Notes under the pieces: model-generated | The model's input: the letters and a program-made list of their open reading frames with translations, nothing else | What the model was told of the DNA's origin: nothing | Database searches by the model: none | Origin: JAKFEW01 sp036675505 | GTDB lineage: Bacteria > Cyanobacteriota > Sericytochromatia > S15B-MN24 > JAQBPE01 | DNA length: 60,479 nt | Direction of reading: 5' to 3' | NCBI GenBank assembly: GCA_036675505.1 | Contig: JAKFEW010000159.1 | Location: 1-60,479, forward strand | Program-made: the position numbers and the translations under genes | Shown: positions 1 through 7,464 of the stretch, in pieces | Layout of the letters: each line of letters begins with the position of its first letter | How positions within the stretch are numbered: position 1 is the stretch's first letter

Positions 1-156
1 CGGCAGGGCGCGGGCGGCGGCGGGCGCGGCGGCGGCCCGCGTGGTCGCTGGGGCCGCCGGGGCCATCGCGAGCTTCGCGGCCGGGTTCGACTGGGCGCAG
101 CCGAACGCGGCCGCGAGCACCAGGAAGGAAAGCGTGGTGGGGACGATGCGGCGCAT
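1..156 (-). CDS. Putative lipoprotein, 5' end only (runs off the window)
   Basis: The start codon is at 154-156 on the minus strand, with AAAGGAG placed 6 nt upstream. The first 52 codons read MRRIVPTTLSFLVLAAAFGC followed by an Ala/Pro-rich stretch. The basic N-terminus, hydrophobic core and Cys20 fit a type II signal peptide, although the lipobox (AFGC) is a loose match. The gene continues beyond base 1, so its function cannot be read. Upstream lie a TACAAT box (178-183, minus) and two TTAA half-sites 11 bp apart (229-245). The call of an exported lipoprotein is inferred from the N-terminus alone. Confidence 0.6.
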   Translation of the reverse strand, partial: MRRIVPTTLSFLVLAAAFGCAQSNPAAKLAMAPAAPATTRAAAAPAAARALP

Positions 157-228
157 GTCTTTCTCCTTTACCGTTTCATTGTACGGTTTTAATCGCCCCT
201 TAATAAAGGGGGTAAGGGTACCCAGATG

Positions 229-245
229 GTTAAGTAAACATTAAG
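229..245 (-). promoter_or_regulatory. Two CTTAAY half-sites with 11-bp period
   Basis: On the minus strand CTTAAT (245-240) and CTTAAC (234-229) lie exactly 11 bp apart upstream of the partial lipoprotein gene. Direct repeats with one-helical-turn spacing are the usual target of OmpR/PhoB-family regulators, and CTTAAC resembles the half-site of cyanobacterial Pho boxes. Regulator identity is inference. Confidence 0.35.
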
Positions 246-307
246 GTATTATCGGAACGATTCATCGCCTGCGTCCCAGGTCAGGTAAAGATTGCTTGAG
301 TGGGATC

Positions 308-327
308 CCGGCATGGTAGGATGCCGG
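308..327. promoter_or_regulatory. Inverted repeat enclosing a probable -10 box (TAGGAT)
   Basis: CCGGCAT (308-314) and ATGCCGG (321-327) form a perfect 7-bp inverted repeat around TAGGAT (317-322), which is a plausible -10 for the methyltransferase gene that starts at 360. A CTTGAG box lies 16 bp upstream (295-300). The overlap of palindrome and -10 suggests a repressor site or a 5' hairpin. This is inferred from sequence only. Confidence 0.35.
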
Positions 328-359
328 CCCGTCACCCTCGTCGCTCAGGAGGACCAGCC

Positions 360-1427
360 ATGACCGAAACCGTCGCTCCCACCTCGCCCGCGGCCACCGG
401 CCCCGCCTTGCCGCCGCCGCTGCAGCTGATGCAGCTGATTTCAGGCTACTGGCTGACCCAGTGCGTCGGTACCGCCGCCGAGCTCGGCGTCGCCGATCAG
501 CTGGTGGGCGAGCCCAAGACCGCCGCGATGGTCGCCACCGCCACCGGCGCCTCCCCCGAGGGCATGCGCCGCCTGCTCCGTGCGCTCGCGAGCCTGGGCG
601 TCGTCACCGAAACGACCACCGCCGAGCCGCTCTACGGCCTCACGCCGATCTCCGAGCTGCTGCGCAAGGACATCCCGGGTTCCATGCGCGACATGGCTCG
701 CATGATGAGCCTTCCTGCCCACTGGAACTCGTGGGGCCTGCTGGCGGAGGCCGTGCGCACCAACGAGCCGGTCTTCGCCAGGGCCATGAACGCGCCCGAC
801 GTCTTCACCTACCTTCATTCGGATCCGCGTGAGTCCGAGGCCTTCAACGGCGCGATGAGCGGTCTGTCGGCCATGGCCGCGGAGGCGGTGTCGCAGGCCT
901 ACGACTGGTCGAAGTTCGGCACGCTCGTCGACGTCGGCGGCGGCCATGGCATGCTGCTCGCGGCGCTGCTCCGCGCGGCGCCCGCGGCGCGCGGCATCCT
1001 CTTCGACCTGCCCGACGTGGTGGACTCGCGCCCGGCCGACGGCCCCTTCGCGGCGATCGGCGATCGCGCCGAGGCTGTGGGTGGCGACTTCTTCGCCGCG
1101 GTGCCGGCCGGCGACGCCTACGTGATGAAGCACATCCTCCATGACTGGAGCGACGCGTCGGCGATCAAGATCCTCCGGGCGATCCGGGCGGCGATCGGGG
1201 TGAGCGGGACGGCGGCCAAGCTGATCGTGGTCGAGATGGTCGTGCCCGAGACGCCTGGCCCCGACATGTCGAAGCTCATGGATCTGAACATGCTGGTCAT
1301 GACGCCCGGCGGCAAGGAGCGCACCCTGGCGGAATGGACCGCCCTGTTCGAGGCCGGCGGCTTCCGTCTCGGCAGGATCTTGCCGACGCAATCGATGTAC
1401 AGTTTGCTCGAAGCCGACCCCGCCTGA
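360..1427 (+). CDS. SAM-dependent O-methyltransferase, plant COMT-like (PF00891 type)
   Basis: The 355-aa product starts at ATG 360 behind AGGAGG, 60 nt inside a longer open frame. Residues 15-110 form the helical dimerisation/winged-helix domain typical of caffeic-acid OMT-type enzymes. The SAM-binding glycine loop VDVGGGHG lies near residues 190-197, and KHILHDWSD near 256-264 carries the His that acts as general base in this family. Bacterial members methylate hydroxyls on phenolic or polyketide-like small molecules. No biosynthetic cluster surrounds it, so the substrate is unknown. A GC-rich hairpin (1446-1478) follows the gene. Confidence 0.85.
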   Translation: MTETVAPTSPAATGPALPPPLQLMQLISGYWLTQCVGTAAELGVADQLVGEPKTAAMVATATGASPEGMRRLLRALASLGVVTETTTAEPLYGLTPISELLRKDIPGSMRDMARMMSLPAHWNSWGLLAEAVRTNEPVFARAMNAPDVFTYLHSDPRESEAFNGAMSGLSAMAAEAVSQAYDWSKFGTLVDVGGGHGMLLAALLRAAPAARGILFDLPDVVDSRPADGPFAAIGDRAEAVGGDFFAAVPAGDAYVMKHILHDWSDASAIKILRAIRAAIGVSGTAAKLIVVEMVVPETPGPDMSKLMDLNMLVMTPGGKERTLAEWTALFEAGGFRLGRILPTQSMYSLLEADPA

Positions 1428-1445
1428 TCTGGCTTCCTGGCCTCG

Positions 1446-1478
1446 CGGCGCCCCGACCTCCACGAGGCCGGGGCGCCG
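1446..1478 (+). terminator. Long GC-rich hairpin after the methyltransferase gene
   Basis: CGGCGCCCCG (446-455 of this kb) pairs with CGGGGCGCCG (469-478), and CCTC pairs with GAGG inside it, leaving a 3-nt loop. There is no U-tract, so it is either a weak intrinsic terminator or an mRNA 3' end stabiliser. Confidence 0.45.
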
Positions 1479-1574
1479 TTCCGATGACAAGGGTCGCTCG
1501 GATCGGCTTGGGATATCCGACACAGCGTGCGGTCGCCCCGCCGGTCATGATGGAGGGGTGCCGGGGCCGGCGGG

Positions 1575-1595
1575 TATATAACGTGACGTAACGTC
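1575..1595 (+). promoter_or_regulatory. TATATAA box with adjacent GACGT-A-ACGTC palindrome
   Basis: TATATAA (1575-1581) is an AT-rich -10-like box in GC-rich DNA, about 80 bp before the ankyrin gene start. It is followed immediately by a perfect palindrome, GACGT-A-ACGTC (1585-1595). This arrangement suggests a regulated promoter. The regulator is unknown. Confidence 0.3.
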
Positions 1596-1658
1596 GGTTC
1601 CGAACCCCACCGGCCGCAAGCAAGCGCGCCGTGACACACGATGAGGATGATCGATCCC

Positions 1659-2963
1659 ATGAAAGCCCTGTACGCCCTAGCTGCCGCGTGTGTCTTCGCG
1701 GCGAGCGCCGCCGCTCCAGCCTTCGCTGCGGCCTCGACCGACCTCGGCATCGCCGCTTCGACAGGCGATACCGGACGCCTCAAGACGCTCCTCGCCGCCG
1801 GCCAAAACATCAACCTGCGCGACGGGGAAGGCTACACGCCCATCATGTGGGCAGCCCTCAATGGGCAAGTGAATGCCGTCTCCACCCTCGTGACGCTCGG
1901 CGCCAACCTCAACGTCCAGGATCGTGAGGGCTACACAGCACTCATGTGGGCGACCCAGAACAAGCATGTCACCATCGTCCGCCAGCTGCTCAACGCCGGC
2001 GCGTCGGTGAACCTGCGCGACAGCCATGGCTACACCGCCCTCCACTGGGCGGCCCAGGATGGGCAGCTGCACATCGCCCAGATGTTGCTGCAGCGCGGCG
2101 CCGATCCGAACGCCCGCGACATCGAAGGCTACACGCCGCTCATGTGGGCGGCCCAGCAGGGCAACAGCCCGGTCGTTTACGAGCTGCTCGCGCACGGCGC
2201 GAACCGGGGCTTCCGCGATCGCCGCGGCTACACCGCCTACGATCTGGCGAACGCCTACTACCACCCCGAAATCCGCAAGATGATCAAGAACTTCAAGTGG
2301 GCCGCGATGCCCGCGCCTTACATGTATCGCGAGGGCATGCCGTACCGGCAGCCGGTCGCCTACCGCGCACCCGGCGAGTACCGCGCCCCCATGGCGTACA
2401 ACGCCCCCACGGCCTACAACGCGCCCACCGTGGTCAGCGCGCCTGGTGATTACCGCGTGGCCGCGGACTACCGCGTGCCCAACGCGTACCGCGATTACGC
2501 GCCGGTCGCCGTGGTGCACCCGCACCGCTACCACCGCCACCACGCGATCACCGTGCCCGCGTCCCGCGTGCCGGTGCGCAGCGGCGTGAAGCCGAAGCTC
2601 GTCGCCGTGGTCAACACGCCGGACTCGCCTTACTACGCCGGCTACAACAACTACAGGCCGGCGTCGGTGAAGTCGGCCTGGTGGGGCTCGAGCCTCGAGG
2701 CCCGCCTGGCGAAGTACGACGTCGATCGCAACCGCGTGATCGACGGGCGCGACTGGCGCAACCTCACGATGACCACCAGCCGGATCGCGATCGCCCAGAT
2801 GCTGCACGACAACCGCTGCGGCAAGCGCGCCTGCCCGAACCATCACGTGAACCAGGTCATGAACAAGCTGGACTGGGTCTACAACGAGGCCAAGCGCCAC
2901 GACCTCACGGTCAACCAGGCCTGGGACCTGCCTTCGTACCACTTCGAGCAGATCCGCTGGTAA
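1659..2963 (+). CDS. Secreted ankyrin-repeat protein with Tyr/Pro-rich linker and C-terminal EF-hand-like loop
   Basis: I place the start at ATG 1659, giving MKALYALAAACVFAASAAAP. This is a clean signal peptide with predicted cleavage after AFA, and a GAGGA motif lies 12 nt upstream. An in-frame ATG at 1641 has no ribosome site. Four to five ankyrin repeats (about residues 50-200) repeat the phrase GYTxLMWAAQxG. A low-complexity Tyr/Ala/Pro region (about 225-290, units such as YRAP and YNAPT) follows. Near residue 352 a DVDRNRVIDGRD loop matches the Ca2+-coordinating EF-hand/dockerin pattern. It is probably a periplasmic or secreted binding protein. The combination of modules is unusual, and the partner is unknown. 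Confidence 0.75.
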   Translation: MKALYALAAACVFAASAAAPAFAAASTDLGIAASTGDTGRLKTLLAAGQNINLRDGEGYTPIMWAALNGQVNAVSTLVTLGANLNVQDREGYTALMWATQNKHVTIVRQLLNAGASVNLRDSHGYTALHWAAQDGQLHIAQMLLQRGADPNARDIEGYTPLMWAAQQGNSPVVYELLAHGANRGFRDRRGYTAYDLANAYYHPEIRKMIKNFKWAAMPAPYMYREGMPYRQPVAYRAPGEYRAPMAYNAPTAYNAPTVVSAPGDYRVAADYRVPNAYRDYAPVAVVHPHRYHRHHAITVPASRVPVRSGVKPKLVAVVNTPDSPYYAGYNNYRPASVKSAWWGSSLEARLAKYDVDRNRVIDGRDWRNLTMTTSRIAIAQMLHDNRCGKRACPNHHVNQVMNKLDWVYNEAKRHDLTVNQAWDLPSYHFEQIRW

Positions 2964-2993
2964 GCCGCCAGCTCGCCTGCCGGTGACCCGCAC

Positions 2994-3024
2994 GGGCCCC
3001 GCGACCCACCAGGTCGCGGGGCCC
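2994..3024 (+). terminator. Perfect 13-bp hairpin after the ankyrin gene
   Basis: GGGCCCCGCGACC (2994-3006), loop CACCA, then the exact complement up to 3024. No U-run follows. It sits 30 bp after the ankyrin stop codon and before the aminopeptidase, and probably bounds the upstream transcript. Confidence 0.55.
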
Positions 3025-3081
3025 GCCGCTTTGCGCTAAGATGAGGCCTCGCACGCCCGCTCTGCCCCCAAGGAACCGCCC

Positions 3082-4608
3082 GTGAACCTTCGCACGCTCG
3101 ACGCCCCGCTCGCGACCCTCGAGACCGACGCCGTGGTCGTCTTCCGCCACGAGGGCACGGGACCCGCGGATGAAACGTTCAGCGCGATCGACGCACGCAC
3201 AGGCGGCGTGCTAGGCGCCGTCACCGCGGCAGGCGACTTCCGCGGCAAGGCGGCCGAGGTGCTCGTGATCCAGACGCCCGGCGCGCCGATCCGGCGCGTG
3301 GCGCTGGCCGGGCTCGGCCTTGCCGGCAGCGCCACGCTCGAAACGGTGCGCAACGCTGCCGGCAAGGCCGCCGGCGCGCTGCGCGATCTCGGCGTGCCGG
3401 CGATCGTGCTGGCCCCGCCGAGCCCCGCGAACATCGGCTGGAAGGCCGGCCTCGCCACGCCGACGGCCGAGGCGCTCGCCCAGGCCACGGCGGAAGGCGC
3501 GCGGCTCGCGCTGTTCAAGCTCGAGATTTACAAGCAGAAGAAGGACGGCGCCCGCAGCGTCGGCGAGATCGGGCTGGTGCCGCCAGCCGGCACCGCCGCC
3601 GCCGACGCGGCCCGCGGCGTCGCAACGGCCGCGTTGCTGGCCAACGCGATCGACGACGCGCGCACGCTGATCTTGCACCCCGGCAACGTGCTCACGCCGG
3701 TCACGCTGGCCGAGGCGGCGCAGGCGCTCGGTGGCGACGCCGGGCTCGAGGTGACGGTGATGACCGAGGTCGAGCTCGAAAAGCGGGGATTCCAGGGCAT
3801 CCTGGCGATCGCGCGCGGCAGCGAGATCCCGCCGCGCCTGATCACCCTGCGCTGGAACGGCGGCCAGGCCGGTGAGGCGCCGATCGCGATCATCGGCAAG
3901 GGAGTCACCTTCGACACCGGCGGCATCGGCATCAAGCCGCCGGCCGGCATGGAGAAGATGAAGTACGACATGGCCGGCGCGGCCGCCACGATCGCGATCC
4001 TGGTGGCCGCGAGCCGCCTGAACTTGCCCCTCAACGTGGTGGGCGTGATCCCGACGGTCGAGAATATGCCGAGCGGCACCGCCATCGTGCCCGGCGAGGT
4101 CGTGACGATGTACAACGGCCTCACCGTCGAGATCAACGACACCGACGCCGAGGGGCGCGTGATCCTTGCCGACGCGATCGCCTACGCGGTGAAGGACCTC
4201 GATGCCGCCGCCATCGTGGACATGGCGACGCTCACCGGCGCCGTGGGGGTCGCGCTGGGTCGCAACTGCTCCGGCGTGTTGGGCAACCACCAGGGCCTCG
4301 TGGACGCCGTGCTCGCCGCGGGTGCGCGGGCGGGCGAGCAGGGCTGGCAGCTGCCGCTCTTCGACGAGTACGACGAGGCCACCAAGTCGGACCTCGCGGA
4401 CCTCAAGAACTACGCAGGCCGCGACGCCGGCACCTGCACCGCCGCCGCGTTCCTCAAGGCTTTCGCGGGCGGTCGGCCCTGGGTCCATATGGACATCGCG
4501 GGCGTGGCCTGGACCGACAGCGACAAGGGCTACCGGCCCAAGGGCCCGACCGGGACGCCGGTGCGCACGGTGATCGAGTTGTTGCGGGCCTGGCAGCCTC
4601 TGGCCTGA
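3082..4608 (+). CDS. pepA: Leucyl aminopeptidase, M17 family cytosol aminopeptidase
   Basis: The 508-aa product starts at GTG 3082 behind AAGGA. It removes N-terminal residues from peptides using two divalent metals. The C-terminal catalytic domain shows the metal and active-site block KGVTFDTGGIGIKP (about 272-285), MKYDMAGAAA, and the family signature NDTDAEGRVILADA (about 351-364) with its Asp, Glu and Arg residues intact. The N-terminal macro-like domain (1-170) is more divergent, as is normal for M17. Length and motifs are complete. It appears monocistronic, with a hairpin before it and a convergent gene after it. It is probably a housekeeping peptide-recycling enzyme. Confidence 0.95.
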   Translation: MNLRTLDAPLATLETDAVVVFRHEGTGPADETFSAIDARTGGVLGAVTAAGDFRGKAAEVLVIQTPGAPIRRVALAGLGLAGSATLETVRNAAGKAAGALRDLGVPAIVLAPPSPANIGWKAGLATPTAEALAQATAEGARLALFKLEIYKQKKDGARSVGEIGLVPPAGTAAADAARGVATAALLANAIDDARTLILHPGNVLTPVTLAEAAQALGGDAGLEVTVMTEVELEKRGFQGILAIARGSEIPPRLITLRWNGGQAGEAPIAIIGKGVTFDTGGIGIKPPAGMEKMKYDMAGAAATIAILVAASRLNLPLNVVGVIPTVENMPSGTAIVPGEVVTMYNGLTVEINDTDAEGRVILADAIAYAVKDLDAAAIVDMATLTGAVGVALGRNCSGVLGNHQGLVDAVLAAGARAGEQGWQLPLFDEYDEATKSDLADLKNYAGRDAGTCTAAAFLKAFAGGRPWVHMDIAGVAWTDSDKGYRPKGPTGTPVRTVIELLRAWQPLA

Positions 4609-4664
4609 GCGACCAGACCCAGGCCCGGAGCTTTGCCCCCGGCTTCTAGAGTGGTTTTCCTCTT

Positions 4665-5456
4665 CTAGAGCGAGGTGATCGCGCCCCAGACGGCCTTGGC
4701 GCCGTGGACGATCCCACGCGAGATCTTGCCGCCGAGCAGGAACTGGTCCGCGAGGGCCGCGACCGTCGCGATGCCGCCGATCACCAGCGCCGGCACCACC
4801 AGGGGCGCGAGCGCGACGCCACCGATGGCCATTCCGGCCGCACCGGCCCAGCCGACCATGCCGGCCACGCCGGAGACGGTCGAAAGCACGGCCATGCCTT
4901 GAGCCCGCTCCTTCTTGGCCGGATCCTGCTCGATCGCCGCCTTGCCGACGTCGAGCGCCGCGACGCCGAGACCGAGGAAGGGCGCGGCCTTGGCGAGGCC
5001 ACCGAGCGCGGGGCCGAGCCATGAGACCTTGCCGAGGATGTTGGAGCCGAAGGTGACGGCCTTTTCGCCCCAGGTGGCGAGCTTGGCGCCGAGGCCGCCC
5101 AGGCGGCCGAGCTTGCCGGCCTCGGAGGCAGCCTGCACCGCGGTGATCGCGGGCTTCACGGCGCGCGCGCCGTCGGATGCGCCGGCGACGCCGCTGACCG
5201 CGTCGACGGCCTTGCGCGGGACGCTGTCGTCGAGGATGTTGCCGCCCTGCCGCGCGGGATCGCGCTGGGCAGGCGTCGCGGGGGCGGCCGTGGCAGCCGG
5301 CGTCGCGGGCGTGGGGGCCGGCGTGGGGGCGGGCGTCGCGCCGAGCTGGAGGGTGTCGCCGCCGATCTTGGGCTGCGGCGTGGCCGCGGGCCGCGGCGCC
5401 GGCGTGGGCCGGGGCACCGGGGTGGTCGTGACGCTCTCGTTCTTGCCGACGTTCAT
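4665..5456 (-). CDS. Unknown hydrophobic glycine-rich protein, paralog of 9552-10466
   Basis: The start is placed at ATG 5456 (MNVGKNES), which has GGAGG 9-10 nt upstream. An in-frame ATG at 5477 would sit on the likely promoter. Residues 1-80 are Pro/Thr/Ala-rich and probably disordered. About 110-263 alternate Gly/Ala-rich helices with small-xxx-small spacing, for example VLSTVSGVAGMVGWAGAAGM, and end in strongly hydrophobic segments. The last 100 residues align with 9552-10466: a DP-containing linker, then LSxVSGxAG and a VP-x-L-x-x-G segment. There is no signal peptide. I do not recognise the family. Membrane-inserting, pore-like or scaffold proteins are possible. The promoter is shared with the paralog. 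Confidence 0.7.
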   Translation of the reverse strand: MNVGKNESVTTTPVPRPTPAPRPAATPQPKIGGDTLQLGATPAPTPAPTPATPAATAAPATPAQRDPARQGGNILDDSVPRKAVDAVSGVAGASDGARAVKPAITAVQAASEAGKLGRLGGLGAKLATWGEKAVTFGSNILGKVSWLGPALGGLAKAAPFLGLGVAALDVGKAAIEQDPAKKERAQGMAVLSTVSGVAGMVGWAGAAGMAIGGVALAPLVVPALVIGGIATVAALADQFLLGGKISRGIVHGAKAVWGAITSL

Positions 5457-5477
5457 GTAGCCGATCCTCCGCTTCAT

Positions 5478-5549
5478 TCTTATGCCGCGGCGGCGCCTCC
5501 GCTGACCCGAACAAACAGGCCTTTGAAAAACATTTAACAGAAACCTAAC
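5478..5549 (-). promoter_or_regulatory. Composite promoter: GTT-units every 11 bp + GGTCAGC-N14-GGCATAAGA
   Basis: Reading the minus strand, units GTTAGGTT (from 5549), GTTAAATG (5538), TTCAAAGG (5527) and GTTTGTTC (5516) start exactly 11 bp apart. They are followed by GGTCAGC (5507-5501), 14 unrelated bases and GGCATAAGA (5486-5478). All of these motifs recur at the same relative positions at 10497-10568, upstream of the paralogous gene, while the 14-bp spacer does not match. The best reading is an activator array of OmpR/PhoB type plus a -35/-10 pair that may belong to an alternative sigma factor. Confidence 0.6.
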
Positions 5550-5637
5550 AAACCGCGGGCGGCGCGCACGATCAGCTTCGTACGCCGCGGCCGAGGCAAT
5601 CGGGCGACGGGTGGATCACACTGCGGGTGAGGATCCT

Positions 5638-6663
5638 ATGCGCCCGACTTTGCTCGTCACCGCCATCCTGCTGGCGACGTTTCCCGCCATGCACCGCGCC
5701 GACGCCGCCGTCGCGCCGCCGCTCACGGCCCAGATCGGCGCGGCGCCGGCGGCCTTCGTGCGCCGGCCCGCCACGACCTGGGTGCGTCACCTCAACTGCG
5801 CCACGAACGAGCCGATCTCGGCAGGCCTCGTGACGGGCGACGGCGGCTGGCTCGAGCCGGGCCGGCTCGTCTGCCACTGCCTGCTCGTGCGCCACGCGGG
5901 CGGCCTGCTGCTGGTCGACACGGGCCTCGGCACGCGCGACGTCGCGCAGGCGCGCGAACGATTCCTCGCGCCCTACCGCTGGCTCGTGCGGCCGCGCCTC
6001 GATCGGCACGAGACGGCGCTCAGCCAGCTGCGCCAGATGGGCCTCCGCCCCGCGGACGTGACCGACGTCGTGCTCACGCACCTCGACCTCGACCACGCCG
6101 GCGGCCTCGCGGACTTCCCCCGTGCGCGCGTGCACGTGCTCGCGCCGGAGCTCGACCGCTACGCCGACGGCTCGCCCACCGCCATGCTCGCCAGGGCCCG
6201 TTTCGCCCATGGCGTGCGCTGGGTGCCCCACCGGACCGGCCAGGGCCGCTGGGAGGGCTTCCCGGCCGCGCGGCTGCCGATCGCGGGCGTCGAGGTCCGG
6301 CTCGTCGCGCTACCAGGCCATACGCCGGGACATGCGGGGGTGGCCGTGCGCACCGGCGAGCGCTGGCTCCTGCATGCGGGCGACGCTTACTTGCACCGCT
6401 TCGAGCTCGCGGGCCGACACCGGATCCCGACCGGGCTCGCGCTCTTCCGCACGCTGCGCGACGAGGACGACCGGACGCGCGCCCGCACCCTCGCGGCGCT
6501 GCGCCGCCTGGCGCGGCGCGCGGGCGATCGGGTGTCGATTTTCAGCGCCCACGACGCGCCGGAATTCGAGGCCCGCCTCGCGCCGGACGTGGTCTTCCAG
6601 GCCGTGCGGCGCATGACGGGGGCCCGGCCACGCGAGGCGGCCGGGCCCGAGAGCGGGAGCTGA
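5638..6663 (+). CDS. Exported metallo-beta-lactamase-fold hydrolase (lactonase-like)
   Basis: The start is ATG 5638 behind GAGGAT, giving MRPTLLVTAILLATFPAMHR, a signal peptide-like N-terminus (341 aa). The MBL metal motif appears as THLDLDHAGG (about 145-154), that is HxDxDH rather than the usual HxHxDH. Further ligands are seen in LPGHTPGHAG (about 225) and LHAGDAYLH (about 245). The overall pattern matches the N-acyl-homoserine-lactonase/AttM-like branch of MBL hydrolases, where this Asp variant is common. The substrate is unknown: lactone hydrolysis is plausible but not shown. The gene is divergent from the hydrophobic paralog gene, with which it shares the intergenic region. Confidence 0.75.
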   Translation: MRPTLLVTAILLATFPAMHRADAAVAPPLTAQIGAAPAAFVRRPATTWVRHLNCATNEPISAGLVTGDGGWLEPGRLVCHCLLVRHAGGLLLVDTGLGTRDVAQARERFLAPYRWLVRPRLDRHETALSQLRQMGLRPADVTDVVLTHLDLDHAGGLADFPRARVHVLAPELDRYADGSPTAMLARARFAHGVRWVPHRTGQGRWEGFPAARLPIAGVEVRLVALPGHTPGHAGVAVRTGERWLLHAGDAYLHRFELAGRHRIPTGLALFRTLRDEDDRTRARTLAALRRLARRAGDRVSIFSAHDAPEFEARLAPDVVFQAVRRMTGARPREAAGPESGS

Positions 6664-6670
6664 GCGGTGG

Positions 6671-7375
6671 CTACTTGAGGGCTTCCAGCGTGTCCTGGAT
6701 GTCCTTGAGCGTCTGCACCGTGAGCTTGTAGCTGTCTTCCAGCGAGACCTTCGGGCTGCGGAACTTCGCGTGGGCCTTCGCGACCATCGTCTTCACGTAG
6801 CCGTCCGGGTGGCCGTCGAGGAAGTCGAGCGTGACGAGGCCGAGCGCGAGGCCGTCCTGCCAGTTCAGCATCGACTCCATCATGATGGCCGACATCTCGA
6901 AGAAGAGCGGGTCCTTCACGCCGGTGACGCCCTTCTTGAGGTAATGCAGCGGCCACAAGGCGATGCGGCGGGCGTTTTCGGGATCGGAGACCTCGGTCTT
7001 CGCCATCGCGAGCTGGGCGAACTTGATCACGCCCTGGACCTCGGACCGGGCCGGCACCATCGCCTTGACCTTCTCGAGGCCGAGCTTGGCGGTGGCGATC
7101 GCCTCCGCGGGCGTCTTGGCGGCGAACGCCGCGGCATAGGCGTCGCCCGCGACGCTCGCGACGTCCTTCTTCGAGATGCCCTGGCGCAGCGGATCCGGCG
7201 CGGGCAGGGGCTCGACCTTCTTGTGCTGCCCGCTGCTGGGCTTGGAAAGGATCGGGCCGTGATCGGCACGGGCCTGGAGCGTCTGCGCAGCGGCGCGGCT
7301 GGCCGTCGGGGCCGGGTTGATGCCGCAGCCCGCGAGGGCGAAGGCGGCGAGCAGGACGAGGGTCATATGCTTCAT
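6671..7375 (-). CDS. Lipoprotein of unknown function
   Basis: The start is ATG 7375 with GGAG 7 nt upstream. The protein begins MKHMTLVLLAAFALAGCGIN, a textbook lipobox (LAGC, Cys17), and is 234 aa long. After a disordered Pro-rich linker (to about residue 60), the rest is predicted all-helical with TPR-like amphipathic segments (for example DAYAAAFAAKTPAEAIATAK) and ends in a helix, LKDIQDTLEALK. I recognise no family. The gene is convergent with the MBL gene, 7 bp away, and has an unusual 11-bp-periodic array directly upstream. A role in the envelope is inferred from the anchor only. Confidence 0.75.
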   Translation of the reverse strand: MKHMTLVLLAAFALAGCGINPAPTASRAAAQTLQARADHGPILSKPSSGQHKKVEPLPAPDPLRQGISKKDVASVAGDAYAAAFAAKTPAEAIATAKLGLEKVKAMVPARSEVQGVIKFAQLAMAKTEVSDPENARRIALWPLHYLKKGVTGVKDPLFFEMSAIMMESMLNWQDGLALGLVTLDFLDGHPDGYVKTMVAKAHAKFRSPKVSLEDSYKLTVQTLKDIQDTLEALK

Positions 7376-7405
7376 GGCGATGCTCCGTGGCGGAATTTGC
7401 CGATT

Positions 7406-7433
7406 CTTTAAGCGTTCTTTACGTACGCTTAAG
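7406..7433 (-). promoter_or_regulatory. Three-unit 11-bp-periodic TTAA array with inverted repeat
   Basis: On the plus strand CTTTAA (7406), CTTTAC (7417) and CTTAAG (7428) start exactly 11 bp apart. TTAAGCG (7408-7414) and CGCTTAA (7426-7432) also form an inverted repeat. The array lies 31-58 bp upstream of the lipoprotein start at 7375, in a short AT-rich island. A CTATAT box (about 7440-7435, minus) may be a -10, which would put the array downstream of it as an operator. Alternatively the array activates a weaker box nearer the gene. Confidence 0.45.
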
Positions 7434-7464
7434 ATATAGGCCGGCTCGCCCCGGAACTTGCGGA

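Noticed and set aside
4612..4664. Possible stem in the pepA/hydrophobic-gene convergent spacer
   Set aside because: Only short imperfect pairing; not distinguishable from random GC-rich pairing.
3211..5514. 767-codon minus-strand frame spanning pepA and the hydrophobic gene
   Set aside because: It is antisense to pepA and out of frame with the supported minus-strand gene; composition is that of a shadow.
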